Assembly: GCF_014084105.1 (NCBI RefSeq)
Contig: NZ_CP048289.1
Location: 3,109,922 to 3,173,921, forward strand
Direction of reading: 5' to 3'
From: Streptacidiphilus sp. P02-A3a
GTDB taxonomy: Bacteria > Actinomycetota > Actinomycetes > Streptomycetales > Streptomycetaceae
DNA: 64,000 nt
The notes under the pieces were generated by a model. It saw only the letters and a program-made list of their open reading frames with translations, had not been told where the DNA came from and did not search any database. Made by a program: the position numbers and the translations under genes. This document shows, piece by piece, positions 30,332-39,021 of this stretch (positions are counted from its first letter, which is position 1; each line of letters opens with the position of its first letter).

Positions 30332-30721
30332 ATGATCGAGTACCGCATCGATCGGCGCAGCGGCGTGGCCACGTACCTCCAGATCGTCCAGCAGACCAAG
30401 CAGGCGCTGCGGCTGGGGCTGCTCCAGCCCGGCGACAAGCTGCCCACCGCCCGCGAGGTGGTCGAGGCGACGGCGATCAACCCGAACACCGTGCTCAAGG
30501 CGTACCGCGAGCTCGACCGGGAGGGGCTGGTCGAGCCCAGGCCCGGCCTCGGCACCTTCGTCCGGCGTTCGCTGGCGCGGCCCGAGGCGGGGGCGGACGG
30601 GGAGTTGCGGGCCGAGCTCAGCGCCTGGATGGACCGGGCCCGGCGGGCCGGTCTGGAACGTGAGGACGTCACCGCGCTGGTTGCGTCCGTGGTGGAGCAG
30701 ACTTTCGAGGGGGCGCGATGA
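30332..30721 (+). CDS. GntR-family regulator, YtrA subfamily
   Basis: A 129-aa repressor with an N-terminal winged helix (GVATYLQIVQQTKQALRLGL, KLPTAREVVEATAINPNTVL-KAYRELDREGLVEPRPG) and a short 50-residue C-terminal helical dimerisation tail, the length that defines YtrA. It overlaps the ABC ATPase gene by 4 bp (ATGA), so it controls its own transporter operon, as known for ytrA systems induced by cell-wall antibiotics in Bacillus. Confidence 0.93.
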   Translation: MIEYRIDRRSGVATYLQIVQQTKQALRLGLLQPGDKLPTAREVVEATAINPNTVLKAYRELDREGLVEPRPGLGTFVRRSLARPEAGADGELRAELSAWMDRARRAGLEREDVTALVASVVEQTFEGAR

Positions 30722-31632
30722 GCACTGAACTGATGGACGATCAGATAGCCTTGCGGGCAGTCGGGTTGGGCAAGTCGTACGGTCGGGGTTGGGCGCTGCG
30801 GGGGTGCGGCTTCCAGATCCCGGCCGGTCGGGTGTGCGGCCTGGTCGGCCCCAACGGGGCGGGCAAGAGCACGCTGCTGGCACTCGCCGCCGGGCTGCTG
30901 GCCCCGACCGAGGGCAGCGTCGAGGTGTTCGGCGACAGCGCGCGCGGACCCCGGTCGCGCCGCCACTTCGCCTATGTCGCCCAGGACAAGCCGCTGTACG
31001 AGCGGTTCACCGTCGCCGAGACGCTGCGCCTGGGCCGCGAGCTCAACCCCGACTGGGACGAGGCGGTGGCCGCCCGGGTGGTGGACCAGGGCGAACTGCC
31101 GGCGCGGGCGCGGATCGGCGGCCTCTCCGGCGGCCAGCGCACCCGGGTCGCGCTGGCGCTGGCGCTCGGCAAGCGCCCGCGCCTGCTGCTGCTGGACGAG
31201 CCGATGTCCGACCTGGACCCGCTGGCCCGGCACCAGTTGCTGGGCACGCTGATGGCGGAGGCGGCCGAGCACGGCACCACCATCGTGCTGTCCACCCACA
31301 TCCTGGCCGAACTCGAAGGCGTCATCGACTACCTGCTGCTGGTGGACCGGGGGCGGGTCCGGCTGGCCGGGGAGTCGGAGGAGATCCTGGCCGCGCACCG
31401 GCTGCTGGTCGGCGCCGGACCGGCCGGGCGGCTGACCGCCCACACGGTGGTCGAGGAACGCCTCCAGGGACGCCAACTCACGGCGCTGATACGGCCGCGG
31501 GGACCGGTCGCGGGGGAGTGGCAGCACACCGAACCGACCCTGGAGGAACTGCTGCTGGCGTATCTGCGCGCGCCGCAGGCCCCCTCGCTCTACACCTCGA
31601 AGGCCGTGGTCGACCAGGCGGTGGCCGCGTGA
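30718..31632 (+). CDS. ABC transporter ATP-binding protein
   Basis: A 304-aa ATPase with Walker A GPNGAGKST near residue 44, Q-loop (YVAQDKPLYERF), signature LSGGQRTRVALALALG, Walker B LLLLDEPMSDLD and H-loop TH. The last 90 residues are an extension seen in drug or peptide exporters of the CcmA/YtrB type. It is translationally coupled to the GntR gene upstream and the permease downstream. Confidence 0.95.
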   Translation: MSTELMDDQIALRAVGLGKSYGRGWALRGCGFQIPAGRVCGLVGPNGAGKSTLLALAAGLLAPTEGSVEVFGDSARGPRSRRHFAYVAQDKPLYERFTVAETLRLGRELNPDWDEAVAARVVDQGELPARARIGGLSGGQRTRVALALALGKRPRLLLLDEPMSDLDPLARHQLLGTLMAEAAEHGTTIVLSTHILAELEGVIDYLLLVDRGRVRLAGESEEILAAHRLLVGAGPAGRLTAHTVVEERLQGRQLTALIRPRGPVAGEWQHTEPTLEELLLAYLRAPQAPSLYTSKAVVDQAVAA

Positions 31633-32648
31633 GCGCGGGCGCGGCCCGGGCCGCCGGGCCGCCCTGGTACCGGACCGAACGGCTGCACGGCGCGGCCTGG
31701 CTGGCGTGGCGTCAGAACCGTTGGCTGGTGGGGACGTCGGCGGCGGTGGTGGCGCTGGTCGCGGCCGTCCTCGGCTACCAGGCGCACCAGATCGACGCGG
31801 CCGCGGCGGGCCCGCTGGGTACCCGGTGCGGCCCGGCGGGGGCGGATCCGTTCACCGACTCCCATGGCATCGGTTCGACCTGCGGGAACTACTTCAACAG
31901 CGAACTGCGCTTCACCAGCCTGTCGCTGACGCTGGTTCAGCTCGGCCTCACGGTGCTGCCGGTGCTGGTCGGCATGTTCGTCGGGGCGCCCCTGCTGTCC
32001 CGCGAGTACGAGCGGCGCACCCATCTGCTGGTCTGGAGCCAGTCGGTGTCGCCCACCCGCTGGCTCGCCGCGCGGCTCGGCGCCGCGGTGGCCGTGGTCG
32101 GACTGGCCACGGTCGCGCTGACCGGGATGTCCGACTGGTTCTGGCACGACCAGGCGCAGCCGCGGGGAACGCTCAGTGACTACCGCTACGACGTGCTGGC
32201 CTACGCCTCCAGCGGGCTGATGCCGGTGGCCTACTCGCTCTACACGCTGGCGCTGGGGGCGGTGGTGGGGCTGCTGCTGCGCCGGGCCCTGCTCGCGATC
32301 GGGGTGACCGGCCTGCTCGCGGTGCTGACCGACGTCGTCCTGTACCAGCTGCGTCCGCACCTCTACCCGGCGGTCAACGGGGTCCAGCCGTTCTCCGGGG
32401 ACTACGACGGCTTCCTCGCGCCGCCGGACGCCTGGGTGGTCTCCAGCGGGCAGATCCTGCCGAACGGCACCCGGATCACCACTGCCAGCGGCTGCGACGG
32501 TTGCGCCAACCCCAAGGCCTACTACGGGAGTTATCAGCCCGCCTCGCACTTCTGGCCGCTCCAGTCGGTCGAGGCGGGGATCCTGCTGGCGCTGGCCCTG
32601 GCCCTGTTCGGGCTGGTGCTGTACCGGGTGCGCGGCGCCCGGCGCTGA
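31629..32648 (+). CDS. ABC-2 type transporter permease
   Basis: A 339-aa membrane protein with about six helices, starting AWLAWRQNRWLVGTSAAVVA. An extracellular loop of about 50 residues with cysteines (RCGPAG, STCGNYF) follows helix 1. The motif LLSREYERRTHLLVWSQSVSPTRW between helices is typical of ABC-2 permeases of antibiotic exporters. A second extracellular loop holds CDGCANPKAYYGSY. Start GTG 31629 overlaps the ATPase stop (GTGA). Substrate unknown. Confidence 0.88.
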   Translation: MSAGAARAAGPPWYRTERLHGAAWLAWRQNRWLVGTSAAVVALVAAVLGYQAHQIDAAAAGPLGTRCGPAGADPFTDSHGIGSTCGNYFNSELRFTSLSLTLVQLGLTVLPVLVGMFVGAPLLSREYERRTHLLVWSQSVSPTRWLAARLGAAVAVVGLATVALTGMSDWFWHDQAQPRGTLSDYRYDVLAYASSGLMPVAYSLYTLALGAVVGLLLRRALLAIGVTGLLAVLTDVVLYQLRPHLYPAVNGVQPFSGDYDGFLAPPDAWVVSSGQILPNGTRITTASGCDGCANPKAYYGSYQPASHFWPLQSVEAGILLALALALFGLVLYRVRGARR

Positions 32649-32654
32649 CCCGGC

Positions 32655-32688
32655 CCGCGGGTCGCGGCTGATCGGCCGCGACCCGCGG
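32655..32688. terminator. Hairpin between convergent permease and helicase genes
   Basis: A perfect 14-bp stem (32655-32668 with 32675-32688) and 6-nt loop lie 6 bp after the permease stop. It can serve both converging transcripts. Confidence 0.75.
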
Positions 32689-32726
32689 ACCCCCGTGGCG
32701 GATCCGGTGACACCGGCCGCCGCGGG

Positions 32727-35291
32727 CTACATCCGGTCGACCGAGGTGACCCGCAGTACCGCCCGGCCCTCCTCGTCCGAGGAGGCCAGGTCGACCTCGG
32801 CGCTGATGCCCCAGTCGTGGTCCCCGGCCGGGTCGTCGAAGATCTGCCGGACCAGCCAGGCGCCCTGCACCGACTCGTCGTCGATGATCAGCATCTTCGG
32901 ACCGCGCGCGTTCGGCCCGGTGCCGAGGTCGTCGTGCTCGTCCCAGTACCCGTCCATGGCGTCGGCCCACCTGTCCTGGTCCCACCCGCCCTCCCGTCGC
33001 CCGCCGCCACTGTCGGACCCGCCCTGCGCGGCACCCCGATCCTCCGAGTCCAGCTCGCCGAGGTCGAAGTACCGTTCCAGCGCCGCCAGTTCGACCCGGC
33101 GGAACATCGCGTTGCGGACCAGCACCCGGAACGCCCGGACGTTCGCGGTGACCGGAGCGGTCCGCTCGTCCAGCAGCTCCAGCTCGCGCTCCTCCTCGTC
33201 CTCGGGGTTGGCCAGCTTCTCCCACTCGTCCAGCAGGCTGGAGTCGACCTGCCGGACCAGCTCGCCCAGCCAGGAGATCAGGTCCCGCAGGTCCTCCGAC
33301 TTGAGGTCGTCCGGGACGGTGTGCTCCAGCGCCTTGTACGCCCCGGCCAGGTACCGCAGCACCAGGCCCTCGGTGCGGGCGAGTTCGTAGAAGCCGACGT
33401 AGTCGGCGAAGGTCATCGCCCGCTCGTAGAGGTCCCGGGCGACGGTCTTGGGCCGCAGCGGGTGGTCGCCGATCCACGGGTGGGCGCGCCGGTAGACCTC
33501 GTACGCGTGGCCGAGCAGTTCCTCCAGCGGCTTGGGGTAGCTGATCTCCTGCAGCCGCTCCATCCGCTCCTCGTACTCGATCCCGTCGCGCTTCATCTCG
33601 GCCACGGCCTCGCCGCGGGCCTTGTTCTCCTGCGCGGCGACGATCTGCCGCGGGTCGTCCAGCGTCGACTCGACCACGCTGAGCACGTCCAGCGCGTACG
33701 TGGGGGACTCGACGTCCAGCAGCTCGAAGGCGGCCAGGGCGAAGGTGGACAGCGGCTGGGTGAGTGAGAAGTCCTGCTGGAGGTCGACCGTGAGCCGGAC
33801 GATCCGCCCGGTCTCGTCCGGGGTCTCCAGCCGCTCCACCACGCCGCCCGCCAGCAGTGAGCGGTAGATGGCGATGGTCTCGCTGATGTGGCGGCGGCGG
33901 GCCTTCGGGTCGTCGTCGTTGTCGAGCAGCAGGTGCCGCATCGCCTCGAAGGCGTTGCCCGGACGGTTGATCACCGACAGCAGCATCAGGTGGCTCACCC
34001 GGAACCGGGAGACCAGCGGCTCCGGCTGGGCGTCGATCAGCTTGGTGAAGGTCTCCTCACCCCAGGAGATGAAGCCGTCCGGGGCCTTCTTGCGGACCAC
34101 CTTGCGCTTCTTCTTGGGGTCGTCCCCGGCCTTGGCCAGGGCCTTCTCGTTCTCGGTGACGTGCTCGGGGGCCTGCGCGACCACCGTCCCCACGGTGTCG
34201 AACCCGGCCCGCCCGGCCCGCCCGGCGATCTGGTGGAACTCGCGGGCGCGCAGCAGCCGGACCCGCTGGCCGTCGTACTTGGACAGCGCGGTGAACAGCA
34301 CCGTGCGGATCGGCACGTTGACGCCCACGCCCAGGGTGTCGGTACCGCAGATCACCTTCAGCAGCCCGGCCTGGGCCAGCCGTTCGACCAGGCGCCGGTA
34401 CTTCGGCAGCATCCCGGCGTGGTGCACGCCGATGCCGTGCCGGACGAACCGGGACAGGTTCCGGCCGAACTTGGTGGTGAACCGGAAGTTGCCGATCAGC
34501 GCGGCGATCGCGTCCTTCTCGGCCTTGGAGCACATGTTGATGCTCATCAGCGCCTGCGCCCGCTCCACGGCGGCGGCCTGGGTGAAGTGCACCACGTAGA
34601 CCGGCGCCTGGCCGGTGGAGAGCAGTGTCTCCAGGGTGTCGTGGATGGGCGTGCGCTGGTACTCGTAGAACAGCGGGACCGGGCGCTCGACCGAGGCCAC
34701 GGTGGTGGTCGGCCGCCCGGTGCGGCGCTTCAGGTCCGCCTCGAACCGGCGGACGTCGCCGAGGGTCGCCGACATCAGCAGGAACTGCGCCTGCGGCAGC
34801 TCGATCAGCGGCACCTGCCAGGCCCAGCCCCGGTCCGGTTCGGCGTAGAAGTGGAACTCGTCCATCACCACCTGGCCGACGTCGGCCTGGCCGCCGTCGC
34901 GCAGCGCGATGCTGGCCAGGATCTCGGCGGTGCAGCAGATGATCGGCGCCATCGGGTTGACGCTGGCGTCGCCGGTCATCATGCCGACCTGGCTGGTGCC
35001 GAACATCTTCACCAGGTCGAAGAACTTCTCCGAGACCAGGGCCTTGATCGGCGCGGTGTAGAAGGTGCGCTCGCCGCGGGCCAGGGCGGCGAAGTGCGCG
35101 CCCGCCGCGACCAGGCTCTTACCCGAGCCGGTGGGGGTGTTCAGGATGACGTTGGACCCGGAGACGATCTCGATCAGCGCCTCCTCCTGCGCGGGGTAGA
35201 GCGTGATCCCGCGTTCCTCCGCCCAGCCCGCGAAAGCGGTGAAGAGATCATCGGGCAGTGGTTCGGCGGGGATGAGATCAGTCAGGGTCAC
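32727..35291 (-). CDS. DEAD/DEAH-box RNA helicase with DUF3516 domain
   Basis: An 854-aa superfamily 2 helicase. Motif I is TPTGSGKS near residues 45-52, motif II is DEFH (VVMDEFHFYAE) and motif III is MSATLGD. Motif V-like GTDTLGVGVNVP and motif VI HQIAGRAGRAGFD follow. A lysine-rich patch (KKKRKVVRKKAPDGFISW) and the C-terminal DUF3516 region complete a protein very typical of Streptomyces. The start is GTG 35291: a -10-like CAAGAT ends 6 bp before it and no ribosome site is present. Longer in-frame starts would run over the divergent promoter. Confidence 0.93.
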   Translation of the reverse strand: MTLTDLIPAEPLPDDLFTAFAGWAEERGITLYPAQEEALIEIVSGSNVILNTPTGSGKSLVAAGAHFAALARGERTFYTAPIKALVSEKFFDLVKMFGTSQVGMMTGDASVNPMAPIICCTAEILASIALRDGGQADVGQVVMDEFHFYAEPDRGWAWQVPLIELPQAQFLLMSATLGDVRRFEADLKRRTGRPTTTVASVERPVPLFYEYQRTPIHDTLETLLSTGQAPVYVVHFTQAAAVERAQALMSINMCSKAEKDAIAALIGNFRFTTKFGRNLSRFVRHGIGVHHAGMLPKYRRLVERLAQAGLLKVICGTDTLGVGVNVPIRTVLFTALSKYDGQRVRLLRAREFHQIAGRAGRAGFDTVGTVVAQAPEHVTENEKALAKAGDDPKKKRKVVRKKAPDGFISWGEETFTKLIDAQPEPLVSRFRVSHLMLLSVINRPGNAFEAMRHLLLDNDDDPKARRRHISETIAIYRSLLAGGVVERLETPDETGRIVRLTVDLQQDFSLTQPLSTFALAAFELLDVESPTYALDVLSVVESTLDDPRQIVAAQENKARGEAVAEMKRDGIEYEERMERLQEISYPKPLEELLGHAYEVYRRAHPWIGDHPLRPKTVARDLYERAMTFADYVGFYELARTEGLVLRYLAGAYKALEHTVPDDLKSEDLRDLISWLGELVRQVDSSLLDEWEKLANPEDEEERELELLDERTAPVTANVRAFRVLVRNAMFRRVELAALERYFDLGELDSEDRGAAQGGSDSGGGRREGGWDQDRWADAMDGYWDEHDDLGTGPNARGPKMLIIDDESVQGAWLVRQIFDDPAGDHDWGISAEVDLASSDEEGRAVLRVTSVDRM

Positions 35292-35347
35292 CGCCCTATC
35301 TTGCCCTAAGCAGCGGTTCCGCCGGGATCGGCGGACGGGGCCACCGC

Positions 35348-35379
35348 TTGTCACTCTTACTTAGGTAAGGCTAACCTAA
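35348..35379 (+). promoter_or_regulatory. Promoter with iron box (DmdR1/IdeR type)
   Basis: TTAGGTAAGGCTAACCTAA at 35361-35379 matches the 19-bp actinobacterial iron-box consensus at 18 positions. A promoter TTGTCA (35348-35353) and TAACCT (35372-35377, 18-bp spacing) is overlapped by the box. Iron-loaded repressor should block the downstream CopD operon (inference from the DtxR/IdeR paradigm). The box is also about 70 bp from the divergent helicase start. Confidence 0.85.
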
Positions 35380-35417
35380 TAAGCACTTCTGACGCTTGAT
35401 CGAGGAAGGCCCTCCCC

Positions 35418-36692
35418 GTGCCCCTGCCCTGGACCTCCCCTGCCCTGACGCTGTATTCGGCGGCCCCGGCGCCCTCCACTCCGCTCGGCCCCTTCACGGA
35501 CAGCGCGGTGGCCTGGGCCACCTGGGTCACCCTGATGGGCTTCGTCGGTCTGGTCGCCCTGGCGCTGCTCGCCGCGGTACCGGCCGCCGCCCGCAGCGCG
35601 CCCGGGGCGGTGCCCGCGGTCACCGCCAGGCTCGCCCGGGCCGCGCTGGTCACCGGCGTGCTCGCGGTCCCCGCGGTGCTCACCGGACTCGCCCGCGGCG
35701 CGGCGGGCGACAGCGGCTACGACTACGCGGCGGCCTGGAACTCCCTGTACGACGGCAGCAACGACGGCCGCCTGTCCGGGATCGAGGTCAGCTGCTCGCT
35801 GCTCGGAGCCGTACTGGTGGCGCCGCTGGCCCGGCGGTCGGTCGCGGCGTCCGGGCGGGCCCGCCGCCGGCTGCTCGGCGCGGGACTGGCCGCGGGCGCG
35901 GTCGCGCTCGGCAGCACCAGGTTCCCGGACGCGATGCCGGTCGGCGACTGGGGCCGCACCGTCTTCTCCACCCTGATGTGGCTGCTGCACCTGATCGGCG
36001 GCGGCGTCTGGCTCGGCGGACTGGCCGGGCTGCTGCTGCTCGCCGCCCCCGGCGCGGTCCGCGAGGCGCTGCCCGAGGACGCGCGCGGCGCCTTCTGGTC
36101 CGGCACGATCCGCCGCTTCTCGGTCTGCGCCATGGCCTCGGTCGCCGCCATCACGCTGTCCGGCCTGTTCCTGTACTGGGAGCACGTGGACGGCCCCGGC
36201 CAGCTGCTCAGCACCATGTACGGGCGGGTGCTCGGGGTGAAGATCCTGATCTTCGGCGCGCTGCTGCTGCTCGGCGTGTTCAACCAGTTCTGGCTGCACC
36301 CGCGGATCGAGGCGCTGCGGGCCGCGGGCGACCAGCGCCCGCTGCGCACCCTGCTGCTGCGCAGGTTCCCGCTGGTGGTCGCGGTCGAGGTGGTCTGCGG
36401 TCTGCTGCTGCTGTTCGTCGCCCCCTTCCTGCACGGCTCCGCCCGCAACCAGGCGTACCAGGCGCGGGTCGCCGAGCACTCCGCCACCGCCGTCCCGGCG
36501 AAGCGGCTGCCGAGGCTCGCGCCGAAGCAGGCCGACGCGTCCACCTGGGTCTACGGCACGCTGGAGACGCTGGCCGTGGTCGGCCTGATGGGCGCCGGCT
36601 ACCGCTACTCCGGTCGGCTGGCCCGCCGCCGCGCGACCGCCGCCGCGCCCGCAGTGGGGCCGCTGCGGGCGCCGGACCTTACCGAAGCCTGA
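35418..36692 (+). CDS. CopD-like multi-helix membrane protein
   Basis: A 424-aa protein with about nine membrane helices. The family region is around STLMWLLHLIGGGVWLGGLAGLLLL, with conserved His and Trp, followed by RRFSVCAMASVAAITLSGLFLYW and GRVLGVKILIFGALLLLGVFNQ. CopD-family proteins are linked to copper uptake or to membrane redox partners. GTG 35418 has GAGGAAGG at 35402-35409. An iron box sits in its promoter, and two redox genes follow, which together suggest a role in respiratory or redox metal handling (inference). Confidence 0.85.
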   Translation: MPLPWTSPALTLYSAAPAPSTPLGPFTDSAVAWATWVTLMGFVGLVALALLAAVPAAARSAPGAVPAVTARLARAALVTGVLAVPAVLTGLARGAAGDSGYDYAAAWNSLYDGSNDGRLSGIEVSCSLLGAVLVAPLARRSVAASGRARRRLLGAGLAAGAVALGSTRFPDAMPVGDWGRTVFSTLMWLLHLIGGGVWLGGLAGLLLLAAPGAVREALPEDARGAFWSGTIRRFSVCAMASVAAITLSGLFLYWEHVDGPGQLLSTMYGRVLGVKILIFGALLLLGVFNQFWLHPRIEALRAAGDQRPLRTLLLRRFPLVVAVEVVCGLLLLFVAPFLHGSARNQAYQARVAEHSATAVPAKRLPRLAPKQADASTWVYGTLETLAVVGLMGAGYRYSGRLARRRATAAAPAVGPLRAPDLTEA

Positions 36693-36745
36693 CAGAAGCC
36701 CGCCCCTGCTGGTCGGACCACAGCGTGAAGTGGTGCAATCGAGGT

Positions 36746-37474
36746 ATGGACAAGGACGGCGGACTCGCCGGCAAGCCGGTCGGTCGACGCGTGGTGATCG
36801 GCGTGAGCGCGCTGGGCGCGCTCGGGGTGGCCTTCGGCGCGCGGATCGAGAGCGCCCTGAACGGCGTGCTCGGCGCCATCAGCGCGCACGACCCGACCGG
36901 CATCACCTCGCTGCTCCCGGGCGGGGGCGGCTTCCAGTTCTACAACGTCGCCTCCTTCCTCCCGTACCGCAGCGACCAGGACTACCGGCTCACCATCGAC
37001 GGGCTGGTCGACCACCCGACCACGTACACCCTGGCCGAGCTGGCGGCGCTGCCGCAGACCACGCTGGTCCGCGACGTGCAGTGCGTGACCGGCTGGCGGG
37101 TGCCGAACACCGAGTTCGGCGGGGTGCTGCTGTCGGAGCTGCTGGACCGGGCCGGGGTGAAGCCGGAGGGCAAGGCGCTGCGCTTCACCTGCTTCGACGA
37201 CGTCTACAGTGAGAGCCTGACCCTGGCCGAGGCCCGGCGTCCGGACGTGATGGTGGCGCACCAGATGGACAAGGTGCCGGTCACCCGGGACCACGGCGGC
37301 CCGGTGCGGCTGTACGTGGCGCCGATGTACTTCTACAAGTCCGCCAAGTGGCTCTCCGGGATCACCGTCACCGACCGGGTGATGCCGGGCTACTGGGAGC
37401 AGAACGGCTACGACGTCGAGGCCTGGGTCGGCCGCTCCAACGGGCGCACCGACGCCCCGATCGATGGTGAATGA
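36746..37474 (+). CDS. Molybdopterin-dependent oxidoreductase (sulfite oxidase/YedY fold)
   Basis: A 242-aa protein. The N-terminus has paired arginines and a hydrophobic stretch (VGRRVVIGVSALGALGVAFG), which could be a Tat-dependent membrane anchor. The SUOX-fold domain includes YRLTIDGLVDHPTTYTLAEL and the molybdenum-ligating Cys113 in VQCVTGW. HGGPVRLYVAPMYFYKSAKWL and a C-terminal GYWEQNGYD complete the fold. There is no haem domain or dimerisation domain, so an electron partner is needed; the cytochrome b561 encoded next is the likely one. The two genes overlap by 11 bp. Confidence 0.9.
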   Translation: MDKDGGLAGKPVGRRVVIGVSALGALGVAFGARIESALNGVLGAISAHDPTGITSLLPGGGGFQFYNVASFLPYRSDQDYRLTIDGLVDHPTTYTLAELAALPQTTLVRDVQCVTGWRVPNTEFGGVLLSELLDRAGVKPEGKALRFTCFDDVYSESLTLAEARRPDVMVAHQMDKVPVTRDHGGPVRLYVAPMYFYKSAKWLSGITVTDRVMPGYWEQNGYDVEAWVGRSNGRTDAPIDGE

Positions 37475-38111
37475 GCCGATGGCGCACACACACCCGGTGG
37501 ACGAGCTGCGCCGGTTCACCGCCGCCGAGCGCTGGGTGCACCGCGCCACCTCGACGCTGATGACGCTGGCGATCCTGAGCGCGCTCTTCCTCTACGTGCC
37601 CGGCTTCGCCGAGCTGGTCGGCCGCCGACTGCTGCTGGTGACGGTGCACGAGTGGTCCGGGATCCTGCTGCCGCTGCCGCTCGCGGTCGGGCTGTTCTTC
37701 AAGGGCGTCCGGGCCGACATGCGCGCCCTGGACCGCTTCGGTCCGCAGGACAAGGGGTGGGTCTGGCGGGCGATGCGGCACGGCACCGGCATGGCCGGAC
37801 CGGCGGGCAAGTTCAACGCCGGGCAGAAGCTGTACTCGGCGCTGATCGCCGGACTGGTGGTGGTGATGGTCGGCACCGGGCTGATGATGTGGTTCACCGC
37901 GCTGTCCCCGCTGAACCTGCGCACCGGCGCCAGCTACGTCCACGACTGGCTGGCGCTGGCGATCGGCCTGCTGGTGCTCGGGCACATCCGGATGGCGATG
38001 AAGGACCCGGAGGCCCGGCACGGCATGCGCACCGGCTGGGTGACCCGCTCCTGGGCCCGCCGCGAGCACCGGCTCTGGGAGGAGCAGGAGCGGCCGGAGG
38101 AGCAGGACTGA
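37464..38111 (+). CDS. Cytochrome b561-type membrane haem protein
   Basis: A 215-aa protein with four membrane helices and His residues placed as haem ligands: AERWVHRATS in helix 1, VTVHEWSG in helix 2, YVHDWLAL in helix 3 and LGHIRMAM in helix 4. Such di-haem cytochromes pass electrons between quinones and periplasmic molybdoenzymes. Start ATG 37464 overlaps the molybdoenzyme gene; ATG 37479 (MAHTHPVDEL) is an equally possible start. It is the last gene of the copD operon. Confidence 0.88.
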   Translation: MVNEPMAHTHPVDELRRFTAAERWVHRATSTLMTLAILSALFLYVPGFAELVGRRLLLVTVHEWSGILLPLPLAVGLFFKGVRADMRALDRFGPQDKGWVWRAMRHGTGMAGPAGKFNAGQKLYSALIAGLVVVMVGTGLMMWFTALSPLNLRTGASYVHDWLALAIGLLVLGHIRMAMKDPEARHGMRTGWVTRSWARREHRLWEEQERPEEQD

Positions 38112-38118
38112 CGCGCGC

Positions 38119-38850
38119 TCAGCTCCGCTGCCGGGCCCGCTCGATCTTCAGCCCGACCCCGTCCAGGAAGGTCTCCAGCACCAGCTCGAAGACCTCCCCG
38201 TCGTTGCGGAACAGCTCGGTCAGCCGGGCCGAGCCCTGGTGCAGCATCGGGAACCGGTCGGCCGGGAGCAGCCCGTACTTGACCGACCAGGCCGCGTCGT
38301 CCTTCGCCTGCACCGCCGGTCCCAGGATCAGGAACGCGGCCGTGGACTGCACGAACGCCAGGGTCAGGTCGAGCAGCATCCGGTAGCACTCGGCCGCCTC
38401 GACCGGCGGCAGCCCGGCCCGGTGCAGCACCGCGATGATCTCCTCCACGCTGCGGGTCTCGGCCGGACTGGCGGTGGTGCGGTTCGCCCCGAGCACCGCC
38501 AGCGCGGGCCGGGCCAGATGCACCGCGCGGACGGCGCGGGCGGTCAGCGTCAGCCATTCCCGCCACTGGTCGGGGCTGAGCCCGGAGTCCGCGGTCAGCA
38601 GCACCGCCTCGTCGATCAGCTGCTCGGTCAGCGCCAGGACCAGGTCGTCCTTGTCGCGGAAGTGCCGGTAGACGGCGGTCGGGTCGGCGCCCAGCTCCTT
38701 GCCCAGCCGACTGAACGTCAGCACCCCGCCCCCCTCAGGCGAGCAGAGGTGCATGGCGGCTTCCAGGATCGCCTCGCGGGTGAGCGTCACCCGCCGTCTT
38801 GACGTCGCTCCGGCCGTTGCCGTGTCCGCCGTCGTGCCCTGCTCCGCCAC
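38119..38850 (-). CDS. TetR-family transcriptional repressor
   Basis: A 243-aa regulator. The helix-turn-helix is RVTLTREAILEAAMHLCSPE-LTFSRLGKELGADPTAVYRHFRDKDDLV, and the rest is a TetR_C ligand-binding domain. The start is GTG 38850 with GAGAGGAA upstream. It diverges from the amidohydrolase-transporter operon, and a perfect palindrome lies in the shared promoter. It therefore probably represses both and is released by the transported compound (inference). Confidence 0.92.
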   Translation of the reverse strand: MAEQGTTADTATAGATSRRRVTLTREAILEAAMHLCSPEGGGVLTFSRLGKELGADPTAVYRHFRDKDDLVLALTEQLIDEAVLLTADSGLSPDQWREWLTLTARAVRAVHLARPALAVLGANRTTASPAETRSVEEIIAVLHRAGLPPVEAAECYRMLLDLTLAFVQSTAAFLILGPAVQAKDDAAWSVKYGLLPADRFPMLHQGSARLTELFRNDGEVFELVLETFLDGVGLKIERARQRS

Positions 38851-38916
38851 TGCGGTTCCTCTCCGCTCCGGGCCGGTTCCGGCCCCCCTCGGGTTGATCC
38901 GATCGTAACGCCCGCC

Positions 38917-38939
38917 CGATGTCAATGCCATTGACATCG
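38917..38939. promoter_or_regulatory. TetR operator containing two divergent -35 elements
   Basis: CGATGTCAATG (38917-38927) and its exact complement CATTGACATCG (38929-38939) flank one central base. Each arm contains TTGACA on one strand. Plus: TTGACA 38931-38936, 17 bp, TGAGAT 38954-38959. Minus: TTGACA 38925-38920, 17 bp, TCGGAT 38902-38897. One bound repressor would shut both promoters. Confidence 0.85.
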
Positions 38940-39021
38940 CCACTGTCATCGAGTGAGATGCACTCTCATCCGGTCGTGCCGCATCCGACCGGACGAACCG
39001 AGCACCCACTACGGAGGGCCC

